A stretch of DNA of 64,000 bases from Planctomycetota bacterium (GTDB lineage: Bacteria; Planctomycetota; Phycisphaerae; Phycisphaerales; SM1A02): the NCBI GenBank assembly GCA_016872835.1, contig VGYX01000009.1, positions 1-64,000 of the forward strand. The letters run 5' to 3'. Positions within the stretch are counted from its first letter, which is position 1. Each line of letters begins with the position of its first letter. Positions 51,080 to 59,634 of the stretch are shown here, in pieces. The notes beneath the pieces were generated by a model. The model did no database searches, had not been told where the DNA came from, and saw nothing but the letters and a program-made list of their open reading frames with translations. A program made the translations under genes and the position numbers.

Positions 51080-52084
51080 ATGCAGGAAGGCGGCGGAATC
51101 ACGCGGCTTGCGCCCAGTCCCACGGGGGCGCTGCACTTGGGGCATGCCTTCACCTTCCTGGTGAACTGGGCGCTGGCGCGGCGGCTGGGCTGGCGCGTGC
51201 TGCTTCGGATGGACGACTTGGACGCGCCGCGGGTGGCCTCGAGCTCGCATGACCCGCTTGAAACGCTGCGCTGGCTCGGGCTGGACTGGGACGGCGAGCC
51301 GGTGCTGCAGAGCGCGCGCATGCCCGCCTATCGGCACGCCATGGACCGGCTTGCGGCGGCGGGTGTGGTGTTCCGCAGCCCGCACAGTCGCAGCGAAGTG
51401 CGCGAGGCCGCGCTGGCGGCGGGCGCTCCGCAGGAAGGCGAGACGGCCGTTCTCTTTCCCCGCTCACTGCGCCCCGCACCCGGGCTGGACTGGGGCTTCC
51501 ACGATGCGGGCATCAACCATCGGCTCGCGGTGCCTGCCGATCCGATCGAAGTCACGGACGAGATCGCGGGGCACGCTTCGGTGCGACTGGAGCAGGCGCA
51601 CGGCGACTTCATCGTGTGGACCAAGGCCGGCATTCCGAGCTACCAGCTTGCGTGCGCGGTGGACGACGCGGAACTCGGCGTGACCGACGTGGTGCGCGGC
51701 GTGGACCTGCTGCCGAGCGCCGCACCGCAGCAACTGCTGCATCGACTGCTCGGACACGCGTCGCCCCGCTGGTGGCACGTGCCGCTGGTGCGCGACGCGG
51801 CAGGCAGGAGACTCGCCAAGCGCGACGGCGACGAGGGGCTCGACTCGCTTTGTGACCGCGGCGCCACGCCCGATCGGATCGTGGGATTGGTCGCGTGGAG
51901 CGCCGGCCTCGCGCCGCTCGCGCCATGCCCCTGCCAGCGACTGCCGAGCCTGTTCGAGACGAAGGCCGCGGTGCACGGACTGCGCGAACTCGCGCGCCGA
52001 GGCGGCCTGCGAATCACGCCCGCGGCGCGCGCGTGGCTGGCGGGCGACGACACCGCCGCCGATATGCTGCGCCGCGATGCTTGA
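51080..52084 (+). CDS. gluQ: Glutamyl-Q tRNA(Asp) synthetase (GluQ-RS), zinc site lost
   Basis: A 334-residue truncated glutamyl-tRNA-synthetase-like enzyme that in E. coli glutamylates queuosine in tRNA(Asp). The class I motifs are present: ITRLAPSPTGALHLGHAFTF (HIGH-type HLGH) and RRLAKRDGDEGLDS (KMSKS-type). The anticodon-binding domain is absent, as in GluQ-RS. The zinc-binding C-x-C...Y...C segment of the E. coli protein is replaced by RSPHSRSEVREA, with no cysteines. Some GluQ-RS proteins lack zinc, so activity is still possible. The ATG follows TACCCT by 7 bases; the stop overlaps the phosphatase gene by 8 bases. Confidence 0.85.
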   Translation: MQEGGGITRLAPSPTGALHLGHAFTFLVNWALARRLGWRVLLRMDDLDAPRVASSSHDPLETLRWLGLDWDGEPVLQSARMPAYRHAMDRLAAAGVVFRSPHSRSEVREAALAAGAPQEGETAVLFPRSLRPAPGLDWGFHDAGINHRLAVPADPIEVTDEIAGHASVRLEQAHGDFIVWTKAGIPSYQLACAVDDAELGVTDVVRGVDLLPSAAPQQLLHRLLGHASPRWWHVPLVRDAAGRRLAKRDGDEGLDSLCDRGATPDRIVGLVAWSAGLAPLAPCPCQRLPSLFETKAAVHGLRELARRGGLRITPAARAWLAGDDTAADMLRRDA

Positions 52085-53279
52085 AGAGGCGCCACCTGCT
52101 GAAGCGATGCGTGGCCCGAGCGTGCGCATCGTGGCCACGCCCTCGTGCATGGACGCCATGCACGCGCTTCGGGAGACCCTCACGCGCCCTCCCATCGGTT
52201 GGCATGGCACGTGTCACACGCTGCAGGAACCGCAGCCCGATGTCGCGCCCGACGCCCTGCTGATCGCGCTGGATCCGCGCGATGAGACGCACGGCCTCAC
52301 AAGTCTGCTTGATGCCTCGGATCGTTGGGGCACGCCAAGACTGCTGCTCTCCGCGGATCCCCGGCAGCGTCTGACGCCGGGCACCCTGCCGCTGGGCACG
52401 CCTGCGGACCGCGTGGCCGCCGCGCTTTCGGGAATGCTGGCTCGCCAAGGCGAGATCGACCGGCTTCGCCAGCAGGCCGTCGGCGCCGAGCGCGTGGCAG
52501 GCGGCCTCCGTGGCGATCTGGCCCGCGTGCACGATGAACTTCAGTTGGCCGCGCAGGTGCAGCGCGAGTTCCTGCCCAAGACGCTGCCGGACCTGCCGCG
52601 CGCGCATGCCGCCGCCATGTGGCGGCCGGCGAGCTGGGTGAGCGGCGACATCTACGACGTGCGCCGGATCGATGAGCACCACCTCGGGCTTTTCATCGCG
52701 GACACGGTGGGCCACGGCGTGCCCGCGGCGCTGATGACCATGGTGATCTCGCGCACGCTGGTCTCGAAGGAGGTCAGCGGATCGTCCTACCGCATCCTGC
52801 CGCCGGCCGAGGCGCTGGCGCGCGTGAACGAGGAGTTGCTGCGCCGCGAGAGCCGCTCGACGCGCTTCGCCACGGCCGTCTACGCCGTGCTGGATCTGCG
52901 CACGCTGCGGGTGCGGCTGGCAAGCGCGGGCCATCCGGCCGCCGTGGTGCTGCGTGGCGATCGCGCGCTCGAGGTGCTGCATGCCGAGGGCGGCGTGCTT
53001 GGCGTGTTCGAGGAGGAATCCTGGAACGAGATCGAGGTGGATCTGTCCCCCGGCGATCGCCTGCTGCTGCATTCGGATGGGCTGGAGGCTGCGGTGCCCG
53101 AGGATCCGGCGGTGCGTAGCGGCACCCAGATCGACCAGCATCTGGCCTGGTATCGCGCCATGCTTCCTGTCACGGAACCCGCGGAGATCGTGCGAAGGAT
53201 CGGCGAGCGCATCGACCGCGCGCCACCGTCCGCGTCGACCCTGGACGACATCACGATGCTGGCGCTGCGCGCCCGCTAG
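52077..53279 (+). CDS. PP2C/SpoIIE-type serine phosphatase (RsbU-like)
   Basis: A 400-residue protein. The first 120 residues may be a degenerate receiver- or sensor-like domain (DALLIALDPRDETHGLTSL, RLLLSADPRQRL). A coiled coil follows (EIDRLRQQAVGAERVAGGL; VHDELQLAAQVQREFLPKTL), then a PPM phosphatase domain with WVSGDIYDV (Asp pair), LFIADTVGHGVPAALMTM and DDITMLALR at the end; metal-binding Asp residues are kept. Such enzymes dephosphorylate STAS anti-anti-sigma factors. The STAS protein at 21.7 kb is a candidate, but distant. It overlaps gluQ by 8 bases and the convergent ribE by 29. Confidence 0.85.
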   Translation: MLEEAPPAEAMRGPSVRIVATPSCMDAMHALRETLTRPPIGWHGTCHTLQEPQPDVAPDALLIALDPRDETHGLTSLLDASDRWGTPRLLLSADPRQRLTPGTLPLGTPADRVAAALSGMLARQGEIDRLRQQAVGAERVAGGLRGDLARVHDELQLAAQVQREFLPKTLPDLPRAHAAAMWRPASWVSGDIYDVRRIDEHHLGLFIADTVGHGVPAALMTMVISRTLVSKEVSGSSYRILPPAEALARVNEELLRRESRSTRFATAVYAVLDLRTLRVRLASAGHPAAVVLRGDRALEVLHAEGGVLGVFEEESWNEIEVDLSPGDRLLLHSDGLEAAVPEDPAVRSGTQIDQHLAWYRAMLPVTEPAEIVRRIGERIDRAPPSASTLDDITMLALRAR

Positions 53280-53880
53280 CGTGCCGATCGAGCTGTCGGC
53301 GCACCTCGGCGGCGATCATGCGGGCCATCATGTCGGGCTCGATGTTGACCTTCGCGCCATCGAGACGCTCGCGCAAGGTGGTCCGCTCCAGCGTCTCCGG
53401 AATCAGCGCCACCTCGAACCAGCCGGGACCGCACGCGGCCACGGTCAGGCTGACGCCATCCACCGCGACGCTGCCGCGCTCGACCAGCATCGCAAGCACC
53501 TCGGCCGGCGCGGCCACACGCGTGCGCCACTCGCCACCTGCACGCGAGACTCCGAGCACGCTTCCCACGCATTCCACATGGCCCTGCACCAGATGACCTC
53601 CGACCGAGGCGCCGAAGGCGAGCGAGCGCTCGAGGTTCACCCGGTCACCCGGCTTGAACGCGCCCAGCGTGGTGCGTGAAAGCGTCTGCGGGATCGCGTC
53701 GAAGGACAGCAGACCGCCCTCCGCCACGACCAGCGTGAGACAGCAGCCGTTCACCGCGATGCTCTCGCCATCGCGAGGCTCGGGCGGCCAGCCCGCCGCA
53801 TCGATCACCACGCGCGCGCCCGTGGGCGTGGCCTGTATGGCATGCACGCGGCCCTGCTGCTCGATCAAGCCCGTGAACAT
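53251..53880 (-). CDS. ribE: Riboflavin synthase alpha chain
   Basis: A 209-residue riboflavin synthase that dismutates two 6,7-dimethyl-8-ribityllumazine molecules. It begins with the invariant MFTGLIEQQGRV and contains two homologous barrels: first with SIAVNGCCLTLV and VNLERSLAFGASVGGHLVQGHVE, second with SVAVDGVSLTVAACG and VNIEPDMMARMI. Length is normal. It lies 3 bases after the SpoIID-like gene stop with GGAGG as its ribosome site, so it is in that operon, an unrelated neighbour. Its 3' end overlaps the phosphatase gene by 29 bases, tail to tail. Other rib genes are not present. Confidence 0.94.
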   Translation of the reverse strand: MFTGLIEQQGRVHAIQATPTGARVVIDAAGWPPEPRDGESIAVNGCCLTLVVAEGGLLSFDAIPQTLSRTTLGAFKPGDRVNLERSLAFGASVGGHLVQGHVECVGSVLGVSRAGGEWRTRVAAPAEVLAMLVERGSVAVDGVSLTVAACGPGWFEVALIPETLERTTLRERLDGAKVNIEPDMMARMIAAEVRRQLDRHASGRAAPAS

Positions 53881-53883
53881 GGC

Positions 53884-55365
53884 TCACTCGCCTCCTGGAA
53901 GGCTGGCCGAGGCGCCTGCGACCGAACCGGTGCCGCCCTGCTCCACGTCGGCGCCCGGGTAGTAGCGCGCAAGGATCTGGCGGTAGCCGCGGCCGGACTT
54001 GCCCATCGCCTCGGCGCCGTACTGGCACATGCCAGCGCCGTGGCCGTGGCCGCGGCCCTCGAAGACCACCTTGCCGCCCTCGATGCGCGGCGCCACGAAG
54101 CCGCTCTTCAGCGAATCCTTCGAGCCGCTCGCGCCCGCGTTCACGGCGTAACGCAGGTCTTCCGAGTCCCACACCACCTTGCGTCCTCGCGGATCGGTGA
54201 TGCGGAACGAGACGGGCCTGCCCGCCGCGTTCTCCTCGGCGGTGGTGATCGACTTCACGCCGGAGACGCCACCAAGATCCTTGCGACCCTCGCGCGTGGC
54301 CCACGCATCGAGCCTGCGCGCGAATTCGGTCGTTCCCAGCGCGACCTTCCACCGTGCGGTCGGCGCCTTCTCGCAGCATCCGCGTGGACGCGCGTCCTCA
54401 CGGCCATCCACGGTCAACGGCACGATGTCCATCCAGCTGCCCTCACGGATCGCCTCGGTGGCCGAGGCGGGCGCGCCGCCACAGCAGCTGCTGTAGTACG
54501 CCGGCACCACGCGACCGTCGAACATCAGGTACTGGCCCGCCGTGTCCTGCACCGCGCGGCGGCTGGTCGCGTCAGCGGTGGCGCCGATCCACGCCTGGCT
54601 GGCCTGCCCCGCCACCACGTCGTAATGGCGCCGACCTGCCCACCACGCGTGCTCGCACAGCGCGTAGCTGCGCGCGGCCACGGCCTGCGCGCGATAGGCG
54701 TCGTCGCTCCAGCCCTTGTAAAGCTCCTTCGCAAGCACGCCGGGCAGGTAGGTCTCCATCGGCACCGCGAAGACCAGATCGGCCGCGTCGCCACCCTCGT
54801 CGGGTCGGCGCACCAGCGTGGCGTCACCGGGCCAGTCGCCGCCCTTCCATTGGATCTCGCGGTTCCAACCCTTCATGGGCTCGATGTGAAGCGGGCCATC
54901 GCCTGCCACCGAGACGCGCGAGGCGCCGTCACCGGATTCCGCCACCGACCAACCCTGCGCAGCGGGACGGATCGAGACGGGCGTTCGGAACGTGCGGCCT
55001 GCCGCTTCGCCATCCGGCTTCACGAAGAGCCAGCCCGAGGGATGCGACAGCACGATCGGCTCGTTGCGCACCATGGCCACGCGCACGCGAATCACGGGCT
55101 CCTGCGTGGGAAGCGTCGGACGCAGCGCCGGTGGCTTGGGGCGCTCGGGTGCCTTGGGTTGCACGGCCACGACAGGTCCCGCCGGCGACGACGGGGCACG
55201 CGCGCTCTCGAGCGGACTGGGTGGCAGCGAGGGGGAGCGCGAAACGCCCGATCCCTGACAGCCCGATGGCAGCAGCACCACGCTCCACGCGACGGCGGCC
55301 GTTCCCAACGCGGCCAGCAGCCAGCGGTGGTACGAGGCGGGAATGCGCCACCCGTTGTCGCCCAT
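53884..55365 (-). CDS. SpoIID/LytB-domain protein
   Basis: A 493-residue envelope protein. The N-terminus has a signal anchor (WLLAALGTAAVAWSVVLL) with a possible lipobox Cys (LLPSGCQG), then a Pro-rich linker. The SpoIID domain extends over about 200-480: AVPMETYLPGVLAKELYKGW, QAVAARSYALCEHAW, AYYSSCCGGAP, and GRGHGHGAGMCQYGAEAMG near the end. In Bacillus SpoIID is a lytic transglycosylase acting on peptidoglycan stripped of stem peptides; homologues are widespread in non-sporulating bacteria. GAGGAG lies 8 bases before the ATG. It follows the TPR-alphaCTD gene by 37 bases. Confidence 0.88.
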   Translation of the reverse strand: MGDNGWRIPASYHRWLLAALGTAAVAWSVVLLPSGCQGSGVSRSPSLPPSPLESARAPSSPAGPVVAVQPKAPERPKPPALRPTLPTQEPVIRVRVAMVRNEPIVLSHPSGWLFVKPDGEAAGRTFRTPVSIRPAAQGWSVAESGDGASRVSVAGDGPLHIEPMKGWNREIQWKGGDWPGDATLVRRPDEGGDAADLVFAVPMETYLPGVLAKELYKGWSDDAYRAQAVAARSYALCEHAWWAGRRHYDVVAGQASQAWIGATADATSRRAVQDTAGQYLMFDGRVVPAYYSSCCGGAPASATEAIREGSWMDIVPLTVDGREDARPRGCCEKAPTARWKVALGTTEFARRLDAWATREGRKDLGGVSGVKSITTAEENAAGRPVSFRITDPRGRKVVWDSEDLRYAVNAGASGSKDSLKSGFVAPRIEGGKVVFEGRGHGHGAGMCQYGAEAMGKSGRGYRQILARYYPGADVEQGGTGSVAGASASLPGGE

Positions 55366-55402
55366 GCGACGGGCTCCTCTGCCGCATCCGCGGCGGGAAG
55401 GG

Positions 55403-56329
55403 TCAGTCGAGCTGACGCAGGGTCAGGCCGTTGGCGGCCAGGACCTGTCGCAGCTCGTCCAGGCTGGTCTGGCCGAAGTTCTTCACGCCCATCAGCTCGG
55501 CCTCGGTGCGCGCGGCGAGGTCACCGATGGTATGGATGCCGAGCAGCTGGATCGCCTTGCGAGCGCGCACGGACAGCTCGAACTGGGCGAGCGACTTGTT
55601 CAGGATCTCCTCGCCGACGGAGTCCTTCAGCTTCTCCAGCATCTCGGTGCGGATCTTGTCGTAGTGGCCGCGATCGAGCTGCTGGCCCAGACGCAGGCCC
55701 TTGGCCGAGAGCATGCTCTTGATCTCGACCAGGCTCGTCTCGCCGAAGTTCTTGTAGCTGAGCAGCTCCGCCTCGCTGATGCGAAGCAGGTCGCCGAGCG
55801 TGCGGATCGCCATCTTCTTCAGGCAGTTGCGCGCACGCACGGACAGCTCGAAATCGGTGACCGGCGTGTCCATGAGCGCGTCACGACGGGCGCCTTCACG
55901 GGCGATCTCCTCGTCGTACAGCATGTCCTTGCTCGCCTTCACGTCCTTCATGAACAGACGGCCGCGTCCGTGGGTCGGGTTGACCTCGAGCACCTTCTTC
56001 AGCATCTTCTCGGCGCGCGTGAACTGGCCCGCGTCCTCCAGCAGCACGGCCATGTTCACGAAGGCCTGCATCGGCGGGCTCGGAAGACGCGTGCACTCCT
56101 CGTAGGTGCGCAGCGCATCATCGTCGAGGCCGAGTCGGTCCTGCAGGCGCGCGCAGGCGAAGATGTTCTTCGCGGTGCGGTCCTTCGCGGCAGCTTCCTT
56201 CCACGCCTCGAGGGCCTGGACCCAGTGACCATCCGCCTCAGCCTGCTGCGCCTTCTTCACGAAGGGTGCGGCGGCGGCGGGATCGTTGCGGTTGGCTCCG
56301 ATGACGGTGTCGAGACCTGCGTTGGCCAT
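55403..56329 (-). CDS. TPR protein with two RNA polymerase alpha C-terminal (alphaCTD) domains
   Basis: A 308-residue soluble protein. Residues about 20-130 are TPR-like helices (VQALEAWKEAAAKDRTAKNI; AFVNMAVLLEDAGQFTRAEK). Residues 155-218 and 245-308 each match the alphaCTD of RNA polymerase. In the first copy the E. coli DNA-contact residues are kept: R265, N268, C269, L270, K271, N294, G296, S299 and E302 correspond to R165, N168, C169, L170, K171, N194, G196, S199 and E202; K298 is Thr. The second copy keeps the Arg, Gly, Ser and Glu but not Asn/Cys. It lacks the alpha N-terminal domain, so it is not RpoA. A DNA-binding co-regulator is inferred. Confidence 0.8.
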   Translation of the reverse strand: MANAGLDTVIGANRNDPAAAAPFVKKAQQAEADGHWVQALEAWKEAAAKDRTAKNIFACARLQDRLGLDDDALRTYEECTRLPSPPMQAFVNMAVLLEDAGQFTRAEKMLKKVLEVNPTHGRGRLFMKDVKASKDMLYDEEIAREGARRDALMDTPVTDFELSVRARNCLKKMAIRTLGDLLRISEAELLSYKNFGETSLVEIKSMLSAKGLRLGQQLDRGHYDKIRTEMLEKLKDSVGEEILNKSLAQFELSVRARKAIQLLGIHTIGDLAARTEAELMGVKNFGQTSLDELRQVLAANGLTLRQLD

Positions 56330-56385
56330 GGCTCTCCCTGACTGCAATTCGTGGGGTACGGAAGCGAAACGGACGGCCGATGAGT

Positions 56386-57837
56386 CTACCGCGCCGACGC
56401 GATCGGCTCCAGCAGCCGGATCCGCCGCCAGGCCCCCCGCTCGAACCGCAGCGCCATCCACACGCCATAGACGATGATGTACAGGCTGGCGCCCACCCAG
56501 GGCCCCACGCTGGTCCAATCGGGCCGGTTCCACGCCAGCCACGCCCCCAGCGCCACGATCAGGCTCCAGCTGAGCACGATGGTAGCCACACCGGGCACCA
56601 GGGTGTCCCCAGCCCCGCGCAGGGCACCGGTGTAGACGATGCCGATCGCGTCGAAGGTCTGGAAGATCGCCGCGCAGATCATCAGGCGCGAGCCGATCGT
56701 GATCACCTCGGCGGCGACCGCGGCATCGTCGGCGTCCACGAACACACCGACCAGCGAGTCGCGCCAGATCGCCATCGCGAGTCCGCACACCGTCATGTAG
56801 ACGATCGCCATGCCCAGCGCCCAGTGCGCACGGTTGGCGGCAAGGTCGGGCTTGCCCGCGCCGATGTATCGGCCCACGAGCGCCGTGGTGGCCACGCTGA
56901 AGCCGACCGCGGGCATGAACGAGAGGTGCATGTACCGCAGCGTGCTCCAGCCCGCCGTCAGATGAAACTCGCCGAAATGCCCCACGAGCACCGTCATGAA
57001 GATCGCCCAGCAGATGATCTCGTTGCCGAACTGCACGCTGACCGGCCAGCCCAGACGCATCAGGCCACGCAGCGACGACGCCTTCGGTCGCGCGGCGTGC
57101 CACGTGTCGAGCTCCTTCGCCAGCCGGCCGAACAGGAACACCGCGAGTGGCACGCACGCCTCGACCAGGGTGCCGCACACGGTGGCGATCGCCGCGCCAT
57201 ACACGCCCAGCGCGGGCACGCCCGGCACACCGGGCCAGCCCCAGTCCTCCGGGCCTTTCTCGCCGTAGATGAGCACGTAGTTCAGCAGCACGTTCACCAC
57301 GTTGCCCGAGATGGCAGCCACGGTGATCAGGCGCGGCCGCTGCAGGCCGAAGAAGAAGTTGCTCATCGCCTTGCCCACCAGGCCCGCGATCGAGCCGTAA
57401 CTCAGCACCAGCGCGTACTGCAATTCCAGCGCACACAGCTCGGGCGAGTGGCCCAGCGACTCGAAGAACCAGGGCAAGGCCAGCGACCACGGGATCATCA
57501 CCACGACCCAGCTCGCGAGCGCCAGATGGACGCCCGCCCAGCCGTAGCCCGCGATCGCGTCGCGTCGGCCCGCGCCCACGCTCTGGGCCACGAACGTGTT
57601 CACGACCGACAGGAACCCGAAGAGGAACGACTGCGGCGTGAAGGCCCAGATGCCGCCGTTGCCCTGCGCCGCCACCTCGAGCGGCCCCACCTTCGACACC
57701 ATGAGCGAGTCCACGAACTGCATCACCGTGAAGCTCAGCATGGTGAGCACGGTGGGCCATGCCTGCGACCACACCTCACGCACCGGGTGGCGCGCAGGCA
57801 CATTCATGTACTCGATGACGGGCTCGCCCCCGATCAC
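56386..57837 (-). CDS. MATE-family efflux transporter
   Basis: A 483-residue protein with twelve hydrophobic segments of the MATE/NorM fold: VLTMLSFTVMQFVDSLMVSKVG, FLSVVNTFVAQSVGAGRRD (helix 2-3 region), a second repeat from WPVSVQFGNEIICWAIFM, VATTALVGRYIGAGKPD, and GALRGAGDTLVPG. MATE pumps export drugs or other cations in exchange for H+ or Na+. The start is taken as GTG at 57837 because it overlaps the nuoG stop as GTGA, the coupling used elsewhere in this genome; the ATG at 57807 would remove ten residues. Its stop is 56 bases before the TPR-alphaCTD start. Confidence 0.88.
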   Translation of the reverse strand: MIGGEPVIEYMNVPARHPVREVWSQAWPTVLTMLSFTVMQFVDSLMVSKVGPLEVAAQGNGGIWAFTPQSFLFGFLSVVNTFVAQSVGAGRRDAIAGYGWAGVHLALASWVVVMIPWSLALPWFFESLGHSPELCALELQYALVLSYGSIAGLVGKAMSNFFFGLQRPRLITVAAISGNVVNVLLNYVLIYGEKGPEDWGWPGVPGVPALGVYGAAIATVCGTLVEACVPLAVFLFGRLAKELDTWHAARPKASSLRGLMRLGWPVSVQFGNEIICWAIFMTVLVGHFGEFHLTAGWSTLRYMHLSFMPAVGFSVATTALVGRYIGAGKPDLAANRAHWALGMAIVYMTVCGLAMAIWRDSLVGVFVDADDAAVAAEVITIGSRLMICAAIFQTFDAIGIVYTGALRGAGDTLVPGVATIVLSWSLIVALGAWLAWNRPDWTSVGPWVGASLYIIVYGVWMALRFERGAWRRIRLLEPIASAR

Positions 57838-59489
57838 AGCTCCACCAGCACCATGTCGCTTTCCGCCGCTGCCTTCGCGGGGGTCGCATGGTGCTCGGTG
57901 GCGAAGCGTTCCAGGCCAGGCGTGCGGGCCATCTCGGCCCGGACGGCGGCGGCGTCGAACGCGGCGGCGCGCATGCCGTCGCGACCCGCAAGCAGATCCA
58001 GCGCGATCTGACATTCGCCCTTGGCGAAGTCGGTCGGTTGGACGGCGCGGTCGAAGCCCTGCAGGCGGCCCTTGGCGTTCTCGAACGAGCCGGACTTCTC
58101 CAGCCACACGGCGCCGGGCAGCGTCACCGAAGCCAGCGGCGTCAGCGAGGTCGGCAGCGTGTCGACAAGCAGGAACGGCACGCGCGAGAGCGCCTCGCGC
58201 AGGCCGGCGCCGACCCAGTCGCTCGGATAGTTGCCGGTGATCACGGCGGTGCCGATCGAGCCGCCGGCGAGCGCCTTCTCGAAGGCGGCCGCATCATGCA
58301 CCGCGCGGCCCTTGGCCAGCGCCTCGAGCACCCGGCGCACGCCGCGCGCGTTGGGCGCCTTCTCGGCGTACATGGTGAAACCGCCGGGGAAGGTCTTGTC
58401 GGCGCCATGCACGGGCACCGGACCCACGGCGAGCTCCGCCTGCGGATCCTGCGCCAGCACCCACTTCGCCAGCAGCCACGCGTCCTCGCAGCTGAGCATC
58501 GGGCTGACCAGCAGGCCAAGGCGCTTGCCTGCGCGCGCCGCGCCGCCCACAAGGTCGTTCGCCTTCGCAAGGCCGGTTTCCCACGCCTCGGGCGCCTGCT
58601 CCATCGCGAACGCGTCCATGCCGCGAACCGCCGGCAGCTTCAGCCGATCCTCGCGGTGCACGAACTTCCAGCCGTAGCGCACCTCGTCGGTGATCCACCA
58701 CTTGTTGACTTCGGTGTTCTCGCGCGGCTTCACGCGGTACACGCGGCCGTCGTGGTGCTCCACGCTGATGTTGTCGCCGCTGGCGGTCAGGCCGTCGACG
58801 CTGGCCGTCTTCGTGAGGAACCACACGCGCTGCTGGAACAGGAAGTCCTTGTCGAGCAGTGCCCCCACCGGGCAGATGTCCACCACGTTGCCCGAGAGCT
58901 CGTTGTCGAGCGCCAGGCCGGGGAACACGTCGATCTCCTCCACGCTGCCGCGGCCCTGCACCATCAGCTCGCCGGTGCCCGTGACCTCGCGCGTGAAGCG
59001 CACGCACCGCGTGCACATGATGCAGCGGTCGCTGTAGAGCAGCACGTTCGGGCCCACGTCCTTCTTGGGGCGCTTGTTCTTCGCCTCCTGGAAGCGACTC
59101 TCGCCACGGCCGTACTGGTAGCTGTAGTCCTGCAGGTGGCACTCGCCCGCCTGATCGCACACCGGGCAGTCGACCGGATGGTTGATCAGGAGGAATTCCA
59201 TCACCGCCTTCTGGTTCGCCACGCTCTTGGGGCTGTCGGTGTAGACGACCTGGCCGTCCATCGCCGGGGTCTGGCAGGTGGGACTGAGCTTGGTCGCGGG
59301 AATCAGCTTGCCGGTCTTCGCGTCAGGGTTCCACACCTCGGCCAGGCAGATGCGGCAACTGGCGACCACCGAGAGTCCCGGGTGCCAGCAATAGTGCGGA
59401 ATCTCCTGCTCGGCGCGAAGGGCGACCTGCAGGATGGTCTCGCCCTTGTTGAACTCGTGCTTGACGCCGTTGATCGTGATCTGGGGCAT
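57834..59489 (-). CDS. nuoG: NADH-quinone oxidoreductase subunit G (NuoG-like), short form
   Basis: A 551-residue iron-sulphur protein of the complex I peripheral arm. Cluster ligands are all visible: C34, C45, C48, C72 for the 2Fe-2S centre; H104, C108, C111, C117 for the His-ligated 4Fe-4S centre; and C156, C159, C162, C206 for the next one. After about residue 220 comes a shortened molybdopterin-oxidoreductase-like region; E. coli NuoG is about 900 residues. No other nuo genes are alongside; a MATE gene overlaps its stop. It could belong to complex I encoded elsewhere or to a NAD-linked hydrogenase or formate dehydrogenase. TAGACT lies about 30 bases before the ATG. Confidence 0.88.
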   Translation of the reverse strand: MPQITINGVKHEFNKGETILQVALRAEQEIPHYCWHPGLSVVASCRICLAEVWNPDAKTGKLIPATKLSPTCQTPAMDGQVVYTDSPKSVANQKAVMEFLLINHPVDCPVCDQAGECHLQDYSYQYGRGESRFQEAKNKRPKKDVGPNVLLYSDRCIMCTRCVRFTREVTGTGELMVQGRGSVEEIDVFPGLALDNELSGNVVDICPVGALLDKDFLFQQRVWFLTKTASVDGLTASGDNISVEHHDGRVYRVKPRENTEVNKWWITDEVRYGWKFVHREDRLKLPAVRGMDAFAMEQAPEAWETGLAKANDLVGGAARAGKRLGLLVSPMLSCEDAWLLAKWVLAQDPQAELAVGPVPVHGADKTFPGGFTMYAEKAPNARGVRRVLEALAKGRAVHDAAAFEKALAGGSIGTAVITGNYPSDWVGAGLREALSRVPFLLVDTLPTSLTPLASVTLPGAVWLEKSGSFENAKGRLQGFDRAVQPTDFAKGECQIALDLLAGRDGMRAAAFDAAAVRAEMARTPGLERFATEHHATPAKAAAESDMVLVEL

Positions 59490-59529
59490 GGTGTGGCGGC
59501 CCGCCGGGCCGAGACCCGGAGTCTAGCGC

Positions 59530-59571
59530 GCCCAAAACAAACGCACCCGCGGCCAGAGGCCACGGGTGCGT
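59530..59571 (-). terminator. Intrinsic terminator of the small exported protein gene
   Basis: On the minus strand ACGCACCCG (59571-59563) pairs with CGGGTGCGT (59549-59541), with an inner GGCC/GGCC stem, followed by TTGTTTTGGG. It lies 64 bases after the stop at 59635 and 50 bases before the nuoG start, separating the two transcripts. Confidence 0.75.
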
Positions 59572-59634
59572 CACGGGGAGTGGTTCACTACGGACCCGTG
59601 GTTCCCGCCCACAAGTCCAGAATTTCGTGTCGCC

